Assembly (NCBI GenBank): GCA_013115125.1
Contig: JABANN010000156.1
Span: 1-59,903, forward strand
Reading direction: 5' to 3'
Length of the DNA: 59,903 bases
From: Perkinsus olseni
Lineage: Eukaryota > Perkinsozoa > Perkinsida
Shown here: positions 10,094 through 19,446 of the stretch, piece by piece
How positions within the stretch are numbered: the first letter of the stretch is position 1
How the letters are laid out: each line of letters starts with the position of its first letter
Program-made: the position numbers and the translations under genes
Notes under the pieces: model-generated
Told to the model about the DNA's origin: nothing
Database searches by the model: none
The model's input: the letters and a program-made list of their open reading frames with translations, nothing else

Positions 10094-12610
10094 TTAGAGC
10101 TTATCCATGTAGTTGGAGAGATCGGGCATCTCGACCTTGATGTTCTTGCGCTTACGGATGTTGAGAACGAGCTCCTGAGCCTTGGAACCCTCCTGCATCG
10201 GGTCACCGGGAAGAGCCTCCCAATGATCGAACACGCACTGAGGGAAGGCCTGACCAGAGGTGGCCTGACGAAGGGCACCGGTGAAGCCGAAGGACTCAGC
10301 AACGGGCAAGTAGGCCTTGAGCTGAAGAAGAGGGGTACCCTCCTTCTGGTTCTCCTCGAACACGCAACCACGACGCATGGTGAGGACGTTGTAGATACCA
10401 GACATGGCCTCAGTGGGAGCAGTGATCTCAGCGAGGAAGACAGGCTCCTGGAGAGCAGGGCTGGCGAGCAACTCAGCAGCGAAGCAGACACGACGAGTGG
10501 CAGGCATGAGCTGACCGGCACCACGATGGATAGCATCAGTATGCAAGGTAACATCCTGGAGGTTGAAGCGGATACCACGCATGTTCTCCTCACAGAGGGG
10601 ACCCTCCTTAGAAGCCCACTGGAAGGCAGAGTTGACATGCTCCTTAATCTCATTAAGGTACTGGACACCCTGGGTGACATCGACGACGACGTTGGCACCC
10701 TCAGTCTCGGGACCGAAGCACCAGATCTTACGGGCGGCGTTGATATCCCAGTCGTACTTCTCAGCAAGCTCCTTAGCGCGCTCCTTAGGATCGACACGAG
10801 GGCCCAACTTGCCGCTCTCGATCTCAGCGCTGACCTCATCACCAAGAGGCTCGGCAGTCACGAACAAACGGTTATGCTTGTTGGGGGACTTGGCAAGAGC
10901 AGTCTGGCTGGAGGTAGCAGTGACGGTCTCTCTGTAAGAGACGACGGGATCAGAGACAGTGAAGTCGCACTGAGCATACTCATCCTTAAGATCCTTGAGG
11001 CAGATCTCAACGTGCAACTCACCGCAACCAGCAATGATATGCTCACCAGACTCCTCGGTGGTGCAGACAACAAGAGGATCGGACTTGGACAACTTCTTAA
11101 GACCCTCAACGAGCTTGGGGAGATCCTTACCATCCTTGGGCTTCACGGCAACACGCACGACAGGAGACACGGAGTACTTCATATCAGCGATGTTATGAGC
11201 ATCAGGGATATCAGTGATGGTACCGGACTTAAGCAAGTACTGATCAACACCGACCAAGGCGCAGGTGTTACCGCAAGGGATATCAGAGACCTGCTCGACA
11301 TAACGACCCATCATAAGAACAGTACGCTGGATGTTCTTGATGTTCAAGTCATCCTTAGAGCCGGGCATGTAATGGGGTCCCTGGATACGGACCTTCTTAC
11401 CAGTAGCAATGGTACCAGAGAAGACACGGCCGAAGGCATAGAACCTACCCTTATCAGAAGTGGGAACCATCTTGGAGATGTACATCATGAGAGGACCATG
11501 GGGATCACAGGCGCGGATGGCGTTAGCAGCGGCATCATCCATAGGACCTTCGTAAAGGTTCTCAACACGATACTTCTGGGCGAAGACGGGACTGGGCAAA
11601 TGATCAACGATCATAGCCAAAAGAGTCTCGGCGGCAGGCAACCAAGTCTGCATGACCTTCTTCATCAAAGGCTTGCCAGTGAGAAGCTTATCATCACCCT
11701 TGAGGGTGATGTTAAGGGACTTGAGCATCTTCTCGTACTTCTCCTTGTCCTCGTTCATGATAGCGCGGATCATCATAGTGATGGGCTCAATGATGAACTG
11801 GCAGAAGGCACGAGGGAGGGGCTTGCCGGTGTGACCAGCGGGCTCGGAGACGTTAGTCCAGGAATGCTTCTTGGCGTTGAAGAAGGTATCACCCCAGAGA
11901 CGCTTCATCATCTTGGACTTAGGGACACCGAACTTAGAAGCGTACATCTCGGCGAACCTCTCGATGGAGAAAGCCCAACCATGAAGACCAGAACCGAAAG
12001 CGACGGTGCCTTTCTCGGGGTAGACTTGGCAATCGCCCATGAGCTCATCGTTGTAGGTGGCGATGATAACGTTGACATCCTCAATGCACTTACGGAAGTT
12101 GAGGTACATTTCCTCAGGGTCCATCTGCAACTCCAAGATGCATCTATCGACCTTGTTCATGAAGAGAACAGGCTTGACCCTCTCGCTCAAGGCCTGACGA
12201 AGCACAGTCTCGGTCTGGACAGCGGTACCCTCAATGCAATCGACAACAACCAAAGCACCATCGGTAACACGAAGGGCAGCAGTAACCTCAGATGAGAAAT
12301 CAACGTGACCGGGAGAATCGATAAGGTTAATGAGGTAACCGTGCTCCTTGTCCTGGTCCTCGGCCTTGTACTCGTAGAACAGAGAGACACCAGTAGACTT
12401 GATAGTCACACCACGCTCCTGCTCATCAGCACGAGTATCGGTGAAACGGGCATCACCAGCGGCCTTAGAAGAGATAATACCGGCACGGCAGATAAGAGAA
12501 TCGGTCAAAGTGGACTTGCCGTGATCGACATGAGCAATGACACTCATGTTACGGATGTAAAGAGGCTCATCCATAGCCGCGCGCATCTCCTCCACTGTGA
12601 AGTTCGGCAT
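10094..12610 (-). CDS. EEF2: Elongation factor 2 (eEF2), single exon
   Basis: This intronless 838-residue protein has the full length of eEF2, the GTPase that translocates the ribosome along mRNA in the cytosol. Domain I shows the P-loop AHVDHGKST (26-34), the switch I segment [14 protein letters not shown], which contains the Thr equivalent to the eEF2-kinase site, DSPGH (98-102) and NKVD (152-155). Domain IV has DAIHRGAGQ, where His695 is the expected diphthamide residue. The protein ends NYMDKL. The ATG at 12610 lies in a good context, with a pyrimidine-rich splice acceptor about 22 nt upstream. Strong codon bias leaves long stop-free antisense frames, which fits high expression. Identity is certain from sequence. 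Confidence 0.98.
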   Translation of the reverse strand: MPNFTVEEMRAAMDEPLYIRNMSVIAHVDHGKSTLTDSLICRAGIISSKAAGDARFTDTRADEQERGVTIKSTGVSLFYEYKAEDQDKEHGYLINLIDSPGHVDFSSEVTAALRVTDGALVVVDCIEGTAVQTETVLRQALSERVKPVLFMNKVDRCILELQMDPEEMYLNFRKCIEDVNVIIATYNDELMGDCQVYPEKGTVAFGSGLHGWAFSIERFAEMYASKFGVPKSKMMKRLWGDTFFNAKKHSWTNVSEPAGHTGKPLPRAFCQFIIEPITMMIRAIMNEDKEKYEKMLKSLNITLKGDDKLLTGKPLMKKVMQTWLPAAETLLAMIVDHLPSPVFAQKYRVENLYEGPMDDAAANAIRACDPHGPLMMYISKMVPTSDKGRFYAFGRVFSGTIATGKKVRIQGPHYMPGSKDDLNIKNIQRTVLMMGRYVEQVSDIPCGNTCALVGVDQYLLKSGTITDIPDAHNIADMKYSVSPVVRVAVKPKDGKDLPKLVEGLKKLSKSDPLVVCTTEESGEHIIAGCGELHVEICLKDLKDEYAQCDFTVSDPVVSYRETVTATSSQTALAKSPNKHNRLFVTAEPLGDEVSAEIESGKLGPRVDPKERAKELAEKYDWDINAARKIWCFGPETEGANVVVDVTQGVQYLNEIKEHVNSAFQWASKEGPLCEENMRGIRFNLQDVTLHTDAIHRGAGQLMPATRRVCFAAELLASPALQEPVFLAEITAPTEAMSGIYNVLTMRRGCVFEENQKEGTPLLQLKAYLPVAESFGFTGALRQATSGQAFPQCVFDHWEALPGDPMQEGSKAQELVLNIRKRKNIKVEMPDLSNYMDKL

Positions 12611-12627
12611 TTTGGCAAGTGGTCCTT

Positions 12628-12650
12628 GGGAACTAAAAATGATAATGACA
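12628..12650 (-). promoter_or_regulatory. Splice acceptor in the EF-2 5' leader
   Basis: On the minus strand the sequence ATTATCATTTTTAG ends at 12633, about 22 nt before the EF-2 ATG. It is a good 3' splice site in front of an otherwise intronless gene. It could end a 5' UTR intron or accept a trans-spliced leader, a mechanism known in dinoflagellates and Perkinsus. Sequence alone cannot decide between them. Confidence 0.45.
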
Positions 12651-12950
12651 TGTAACGCAACCGAGAACTAGGCCCAGGACAAGCACTAGCGTCACAGTGA
12701 AAAGCCGCCGAAGAGTTTATCAATCACAACCATTTCACTGCTAAGAGGTCCTAGAAATATGCCAAAGCCCACAGCGCTCTGAGGACAGCTCCTATGCAAT
12801 AAGTTTGCGATCAACGTAAGCTACAGGCCCCCCGGTCGCCGCATCCGCGTGCAGAAATAGAAGGTTACGAGCTGCGCAAATCTAATCGATTTGCCTCAAA
12901 TTCGCTATAATCGTCCGGTCGGCATCGGCGCAGTTTTATATCGCGACGCC
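12651..12950. promoter_or_regulatory. Divergent promoter region EF-2 / downstream plus gene
   Basis: About 300 bp lie between the EF-2 leader on the minus strand and the first candidate ATG on the plus strand at 12951. No gene is visible. It must hold the EF-2 promoter; I could not identify a TATA box or other element with confidence. Confidence 0.4.
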
Positions 12951-15051
12951 ATGTCAACTTGTGTTGTTAGTCGTCCCGCCTTAGCAAGGCTCGCTGCTGC
13001 GGTCAGTGAGGAAACGCTACCTGCTAAAGGGCTCTACATATGCAGGTATGGCAAGGGACAACTCCGATGCCTTGTTACGGTATCATTCCCATTGTGCGAG
13101 ACAATTTCTTGCGAGTATCTTCCAAAGATATGCATAGCAACAGCATTAGCTTCTCGTTCGCACTCTTTGTGTTCGACCGTAGGGCCGTCTTAGGAAGTGT
13201 GGAATAGTCCATTCAATGTATCACGTACCCGGTTGTTGGCCGGTCTCCGTTTCATAGAGCTATACCGCATGTCTTGACGTTTGAGTCTTCAGTGTTCCAC
13301 CGCCGTATTATCGGCTTATAGAGGTCAGATTATTCGGCACTTGGGTTTTAACGTCCGGGACATCTTGGTGCTACTCAACGTTAAAGATTCACAGCTATCG
13401 GCAGAGAACGTGATAGAATTTCATGTTTTAAACGGTGTATCTCCGTGATGGTTTGGGAGGGTCTCAGTTTGCCAAACAGACAAGTCGAATCTAGTACAGC
13501 GTATCTAGTACCGTAAAAATAAGAACAGTAGTGAAGCATCTATGCCATCATCTAGATCTAGATCTATCTATCATCAGCCGGCTGTGATAGTCTTATGAGT
13601 GTGAAAGTTCGACCCTATCGCAGGATGCATGGGTGTGGGTGATACTCCCGATCGGCTTCACGCTTAGTCGGACTCCCACTCTGTGTGAACGGTCGAGAGG
13701 TGAGCGTTCGGAGTATACGAGCTCTGGAGCGTGTTGCTCCCCCACCCGGCATAACTAAACATAGGTCTCAAGTGAGACAAGTCCTATGAGCAGTTATTCT
13801 CTCAACTTCGTGTCAACGTTTTTACAGAAAGCTACCGCGCGAGATTATCCGCCGGATACTGCACGTGAAGTGACCACGATGACGTTGCACTATGACTCAT
13901 CCCTGCGAATGGTCGATGGTAGGTTCACGTCTCGAGAGCTGGTCGGCTTCTGTGAGGCGGCTGTTGCTGAGCTTCGTGGCGCTCCAGACCTACCAGCCTT
14001 GACAAAGACAGCGCGGCACGTGGGTCTGGTTGACCTTAGGATGCGCCGATCGAGCGTAGTGGATCCCGACCAGTAGGTTTGAATTCCGCTGGGCGCTCTG
14101 CTGCTGGCCCAACAGCTTCACGCTAGCATGTCACTACGCTCAGGTTCGAATGCCTTCAGCCATTTGCTGACACTATATGGCTCCCCCTTGCAAAAGCCGT
14201 GGATGCAGTTCGACCGCCTCTGCAAATGCTAGCACGAATAGTATCCTTTTTCTCCGACGCACTTCAACGACCAGCCGTAGTCTTTACTCGGGGAGCCCTC
14301 GACCAGGCAGTTAATGGCGCCTGGCAGCAGAAGGCTCTTCTAGTGAGATCTCTCCGACGTTTGGATATCGACCATCCGGGAATAGAGCACCGTTGTAGAG
14401 GTAACTTTTCGATATGGGTATTGGTCCGTGGCGCGAAGCAATAGTGTGTTAGTTGCCTTGTTGTCGCGACCAACGATAACCCAAAGGTTCGAGGTTCAAT
14501 TAATATTAACGCTCATGCACGCGTCACCAATACCGCCCCTACTGACTGAGGCACAGTTTGCTCAAGTCCTGGTCAGCATCGACCCCCGCTTGCTCGAACG
14601 TATCAATTCTGCCACTGTGATGAGGTAACCGCTGGCGTCTGCTGGTGTCTGTCGTCTAGGCGCTCTTCAGAGCACTTATGGGTTTCGATCGAAGCCGACT
14701 ATTGGAGGCCATGTCGTTACCGGTATTGCGGACATTGCACCGAATGGACTTAGTTCGAATGCCAAGCAAGGACGAGGACGGACCTAACGGAAGGATGACC
14801 ATTAACGCTTTCTTACAGAGTGGCATGGAGCGGAGAGTAACTCCTTCAGTTCATCGTAGTTGCCGATGATGTGATGTGGTCGTGCTTCCAGGTTTTTGCT
14901 GCTCTCTACGCCGCGTGTGGTGCTGACTCGAGTGACTCTCTACGAAAGTTCCGGAGGTCAGTTATGAGCCAAGTTGACTGTTTCCCATTCTCTGTTGACT
15001 TTGTTCTAGACTGGCGCCATGCAATGGAAACATAGCTATGCCTTGACGTTT
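12951..15051 (+). CDS. Hypothetical helical protein, possibly mitochondrial
   Basis: Not recognised. A candidate first exon starts at ATG 12951 (MSTCVVSRPALARLAAAV, an organelle-type leader) and ends at a GT near 13040. The well-supported part begins near 13765 (MSSYSLNFVSTFLQKATAR) and continues in exons at about 14144-14400 (PPLQMLARIVSFF; KALLVRSLRRLDI), 14430-14626, 14675-14840 and 14891-14960. All are rich in amphipathic helices with Leu/Arg spacing, as in helical-repeat RNA-binding proteins of organelles. A plausible stop lies at about 15049. The intron at 14073-14143 carries a B-box-like motif right after its donor. The link between the 12951 exon and the rest is a guess, and the 3' end is uncertain. 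Confidence 0.4.
13040..13764. other. Unassigned stretch within or upstream of the helical-protein gene
   Basis: I find no convincing coding exon here. It could be a long intron, the true promoter of a gene starting at 13786, or hold small exons. It contains a local palindromic tract around 13556-13570 (tctagatctagatct) and a GTTCGACCC match near 13608. Confidence 0.3.
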
Positions 15052-15319
15052 CTGTGAGTGCTGTTTCTCCCTTCCGTGGTGCTCTAGTTAGTCGACATGG
15101 ATCGGACATGCTCCGGCTGCCGTATACGAATGGGAGGGAAAGGCATTCGCGTCTTTACCATACAGAACTGCCTAGTCGCACGAATCACATCACATAGGTC
15201 GAGCCGGAAACTCTACGGCTGGATGACTCGATCGTCAGGTAGCGTGAAAGACGTAAAGTTGCTTTTGGAGAATTCTTTTCTGATAGAGAAATCGAGTGAT
15301 AACTTGTGAACCTTTCCTC

Positions 15320-15391
15320 GGGCGTGTGGTGTAGGGGTATCACGTCTGCTTCGCATGCAGAAGGCCTCGGGATCAATTCCCGGCACGTCCA
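15320..15391 (+). tRNA. tRNA-Ala (anticodon CGC)
   Basis: The 72 nt fold as a full cloverleaf. The acceptor stem GGGCGTG pairs with CACGTCC and includes the G3:U70 pair that marks tRNA-Ala. The anticodon stem TCTGC/GCAGA encloses the loop TTCGCAT, giving anticodon CGC (codon GCG). The T stem TCGGG/CCCGG encloses ATCAATT, so position 54 is A rather than the usual T. A discriminator A follows at 15391; CCA is not encoded. There is no intron. Only short T runs follow, so the Pol III terminator is weak. Confidence 0.93.
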
Positions 15392-15596
15392 TTCTTGATG
15401 ATCGTTTCACGAAGTACTGGGGTGATATCACAACTTGAGCCACGGCTCGTTTTGTGAAAAGATCACTCACCTTGGCCGACGCGAGAGGTAGTGGCCTTGC
15501 TCGCGCTAGCTTGACTGTACTCTTATGCACTAGTGACAACTCGGAACGAGGAGCTTCCACAGTGAATGTAACAAAACAGTGTAACGATCATTACGG

Positions 15597-16582
15597 CTAC
15601 TGCCGCTTGAAGGCCTCATTAAGTGCGTTGAAAATGCGATCCGCTCTATACTGCTGGTCAGCCGGGGCACTTTGATGCCTGAGCGGCACCGAGAAAAGCG
15701 CCATCTTGGCAAGCGAGGGACGACCACGTCCCACCTGTCTGGATGGCAGAGAATAATCGCTTTCCGATAGGTCTTCTTAACGGCTCCAGTATTCACCATC
15801 AGTTCGCCTGAGAAGTCCCGACTGCTCGGAGGCGCAAGGATCCCTGAACCCACCCACCTGCACTGACTGCCTTCCATCCGGAATTGGGCCAGAGGACATC
15901 GTCCATGTTCGAGAGGAGTGTTCTAATGTCCTTCGGTTGACCCTGAAGGAACTATCCATCGTAGGATGGCCTAGTGCGTCCTCGTACCTGCTCGGTATAA
16001 GCCCAATGGTCCAACTCTTCTGCTAACCGGTCTTGGGCCTCAAGCTTGGCTTCTCGCTTCGTAGCCTCCTCGCGTTGTCTCGAAGCAAACTCCTCCTTCC
16101 CAAATATACATCATGACAGGCACAACGTGGGTAATGAGCTCACATGCTTCGCACGAATGCGCTCCTCTTTTGCTTTCAGCCTTGCAGCCTTCAACGCTTC
16201 CCTATCAAGGCTCTCCGCTCGGATTTGCGGTGCACTGGGGGCCGCCGCCCGAGAGGTGACGCCAGAATAAGCGGCCGAGCTTGAAGGAGGATTAGATACT
16301 AACAAGTATAGATCCCGAGTCACGAGCTTTCTTCCTGCGGCTAACACACCTGTTCGGTGATTAGCATGACCACCCCCAAGGTCCATCAGATCCGCGCCGG
16401 CCTGCTGCTGTCGGGGTTGGTGGCCGCCACCGCTTGGAGGAACGGAGCTTCGTCCTGAAAATTCCTCTAGTGTTGACGCTCAGTAGGCCCGCCGAAGGAG
16501 GGACCGCCTCTCCTGCCCAGCTACTCGAATCGGCCGAGGACTTCTTCTTTGGCCGAGGCTCCGCCTTCGGGGTTGCTGACAT
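15597..16582 (-). CDS. Auxilin-type J-domain protein
   Basis: The C-terminus is an auxilin-class J domain, which recruits Hsp70 to strip clathrin from vesicles. Exons at about 15985-15700 give RTLLSNMDDVLWPNSGWKAV, then VKKTYRKAIILCHPDR with the HPD triad. The last exon reads QYRADRIFNALNEAFKRQ before the stop at 15597-15599. This matches the auxilin/GAK pattern rather than ordinary DnaJ proteins. A Lys/Glu-rich coiled coil precedes it (about 16190-15990: AARLKAKEERIRAKH, RLAEELDHWAYTEQ). The N-terminal exons are Pro/Ser/Gly-rich with DLMDLGGGHANH. The ATG at 16582 (MSATPKAEPRPKKKSSAD) is a likely start. At least five introns of 45-60 nt interrupt it. It lacks the PTEN/C2 part of animal auxilin, which occurs here in a separate gene at 43679. 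Confidence 0.85.
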
Positions 16583-16800
16583 TGCACTCCTATACGCCGC
16601 CACTGCTGCCTCAACCTAGTGGGGAACCCACGAGATTAGCGTTGCTGCAGAGCGAAGGCACCCAACCTCAGGGTCCTCCTGATAAAAATAATCTGATTCC
16701 GGCAGGCGGAAAGGGCTGACCGGCAGTGCCTTGACCCAGATCTCTCCTCGATACCTGCGAGCCAGCCATCGAGGAAGGGAGGCCCACACCACACGAGAGT

Positions 16801-17372
16801 TTACGTAGGTGGACGGATGTCATCGAAGTCCTCCGTCATGTCCAACCAGACGTAATCATCGAAGTTCTCATCGCTACACCGGAAGCGGTAAGTGAAGGCC
16901 CTTGCTCGAAAGAAGGCGGGCTGTACTGGAAAGTGTTCCTTCACGGAGGCGACGGTGAGGTCGTAGGCGCCGCAAGGCACCACGAACCTGCAAAGAACAA
17001 AGTTCAACTGCAGCGGGCGTACACGGGGCCGTACATGTTGTATTTACCGTTGTCCGGGGACCCTTCCCGGCCAGGGTCCACCACCAGGTAATGCACGAAG
17101 GTGGAGGACGAGGAAGAGTAACCATCTGTACCGTAGTGAGAATCTTACAACAACAACTAGGCGAGCGGCCAGATGGTTCCTGGACGTACCTCGTCGTGAG
17201 CCTACTTCCCCCGCTACCGCTTCCCGTACCTTATCCTGAGAAAGAGAGAGTAAACTGCTAGAGACCTCCAAGCCACGGTGGTGCGTCCGCCCCTTACCTG
17301 CATGAATCGGCTAGCCTGCTCGAGGCCTCGAGACATGGACTCTAGGTTCTTACGGGAGAATATCGAGCTCAT
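16801..17372 (-). CDS. Small protein with DIX-like domain
   Basis: Four exons give a protein of about 130 residues. It starts MSSIFSRKNLESMSRGLEQ at ATG 17372, passes through DKVREAVAGEVGSRR and ends in a compact domain. That domain runs from FVHYLVVDPG through FVVPCGAYDLTVASVKEHF and FRARAFTYRFRC to VWLDMTEDFDDIRPP, with the stop at 16801-16803. The order of beta strand, one helix after a TVASVKEHF-type segment, an aromatic strand and an acidic D-D turn resembles the DIX domain, which polymerises head to tail in Wnt signalling and in plant SOSEKI proteins. The assignment is by eye only. Introns are 60 nt or so and the phases are consistent. A role in scaffold or signalling assembly is speculative. 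Confidence 0.5.
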
Positions 17373-17540
17373 GTCGAGGACGGTGACGACAAGGGAAGAC
17401 TACCGACTGCAGCAGCACCACGACTCCGCCATTCCTTCGACTTAACGCAAGGACTCGTTGATGAGCGGAGGCAATGAGAGCATCATAAAAAAGTTGTATT
17501 GAACGTGCCAGGAGTTGACATTCTTCAGACAACTACGTGA

Positions 17541-18736
17541 TTAGGCGGGGCAACCGTCACGGCGGGTGCGGCAGCGGAGGTGGCATTTAGTGAAGGAGTG
17601 GTAGCAGACCAGGGTGGCCAGGGTGGACGCTTGTTCCACATACTGTCGATCTGAATGGTATGGCAATAGCTGTGGAAGGAAGGCCAGCAGCGGCAGGCTC
17701 ACCCCCCAAACACTGGCCCCGTGCAGCCAGATGCCGACGAACAGTGACTGCCAAGCAAAGCTTAGTCGACTACGAGGCTCACGGCAACTGAAGAAAAAGG
17801 AAGAAGTAGGGCGGAGCGAAGCAAAGGTGTACATGTTACATCATAGCCATTAGATAGGCTGTGAACCAATGATGTAGGTGCAGTCCATCGGATGTCGGCT
17901 CGGCAACCAAGGTGAGAAACGTCTGATAGGTAGGGGTGGAAGGCGAAGAGGTCTGTTGAGGCTTACTATGGCTATCAACGCCCCTGTAGTCCCTATGACA
18001 AACTGCTTCAGATACCGCCCACGGATAGCGAATACTATCTGATGACGATGGAGCGCACTTGTGGATGCAGGATGCGGGCTTGTTATGGTATTACATGGAG
18101 CCAGAAGCACCATAGGGTAGCTGATAGAAGTATGCCAGCGGCAATCCACTGTAGTAGCTTCCAATGGGTGATGCTCTTCAGCGACAGCGTCATGTGAGTA
18201 CCGACAATCTCTTGAAACAGCGTACAGGACACCGTACTGAGCTGAGGGAGGGGTGGTACGAGGAGACGAGGTCGTTGTCCTACTGTAGCGAACAGTGTGA
18301 AGGCGAGCCAGGTACCGACAGTGGTGAGTCTATCTTTCAACTTTCCAGCCGAGTAAAGGCCAACTCCTAGTAGGAGACAGAGCAGGGCATCGAAGGCATG
18401 CGGGGATATCCTGACCACAACAAGGAAGGGCTGGGCCGACCCTCAGGGCTCTGCTGCTTCCTACCCCTTGGGGTTGCTGCCCATGTGCACACTCGCCGCT
18501 GACGCATACCCCAGATAGAAAACAGGCAAAACGACCCCGAACGACCAAGTAGCTGGGCGATAGAGGAAAGGTACCGGACGATTGAATCTGAGCGATGACC
18601 AGAATCTGGTCACCAGATACCAACTACATTTGGGCAGCCGAGTCGGGCAATGGTTCCATAACAACTGCCACCGATGCAGCAGCGTGGCTATACGATTTAT
18701 AATCGCCCGATCGATCACCGAAATTTCTACCTCCAC
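17541..18736 (-). CDS. Multi-pass membrane protein, family not recognised
   Basis: Several exons encode hydrophobic segments: FGVVLPVFYLGYASAA and FDALLCLLLGVGLYSAGKL (18560-18330), then VGTWLAFTLF and LLQWIAAGILLSATLWCFW (18330-18095). Further segments are FVIGTTGALIAI (near 17970) and VWGVSLPLLAFLPQLL (17740-17640), with a stop at 17541. An intron at about 18462-18409 joins the first two membrane exons in frame. The start is unclear: no ATG opens the first clear exon, and a further 5' exon up to about 18840 is likely. At least five membrane spans are visible. It could be an ER or Golgi membrane protein, but nothing diagnostic was found. Confidence 0.45.
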
Positions 18737-18913
18737 TATGAGTCACCGCCGAAGTAAATCGACGATTCAGAATAAGACTCACGGCTCTCGAAGCAACCTC
18801 CCAGATGACTCGATCTTCTCGGAAGTGGCCAGCCCTGCTGCTCACACTTAGTTGGTACTAGGATTCGCTAAGTTGTCCGCCAGCGATGAGATACCCTCAC
18901 ACAGAGCGCTACG

Positions 18914-19332
18914 ATGCACAATCTCACCACCCTCTTACAGAACGCATCCACTGCTGCTGCTCTCGCTGACCAGATCCTCATCACCCACAAAGCCATGGGA
19001 GTCGGGTATGAGATGAGCCCGGGCGGCAGATATCCCCATAGTCCTGAGCAACAGGAGCAGCTGCTACGCTGCAATCCTGCCAGGCTGCACTACTACTCGG
19101 ATGAAAGTAGGGCCTCCTCCGGGCTTTCGATTTCCAGCGGAGGCAGCCTAGCTGTCGAGGCATGGAGGGCCCTAGCCGCGCCGCCGCGAGAGAAGAATTG
19201 GCGAAAGGAAAACACCATCTAGCAGCATCAAGACTGGCTGAAGAGAGGGAGAGTTTGGTTCCTGCTGCTGCTGCTGCTGTGCCCACCCCTCCACTGGAAT
19301 CAACGACAACACTGGAGATAGCAAAAGGGTAA
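18914..19332 (+). CDS. Small hypothetical two-exon protein
   Basis: The ATG at 18914 starts MHNLTTLLQNASTAAALADQ and continues with HKAMGVGYEMSPGGRYP. A 53-nt intron begins at 19106 (gtagggcc) and the second exon gives MEGPSRAAAREELAKG, then LAASRLAEERESL and an Ala run, ending ESTTTLEIAKG at the stop 19330-19332. The product is about 120 residues, helical and charged, with no membrane segment. It is divergent from the membrane-protein gene on the minus strand and convergent with the helicase gene. Not recognised. Confidence 0.5.
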
Positions 19333-19446
19333 TCATCATCATCGTCAATACAAACTCATCACGACTTCCGTACTTTATTATTGCATCTACTGAATCACAA
19401 CTGTTGCTACTGCTGCTGAAGAGGTTGCCGAGCCTCAGTTCTGTAG

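Noticed and set aside
9793-10845. A 350-codon frame on the minus strand overlapping EF-2
   Set aside because: It is a shifted frame of EF-2 continuing into the 3' UTR and the CAT repeat (poly-Met). Composition is Ser/Arg/Leu-rich noise.
10223-12295. A 690-codon open frame on the plus strand across EF-2
   Set aside because: It is antisense to a certain gene whose strong codon bias avoids stops on the other strand. Its translation has no family features.
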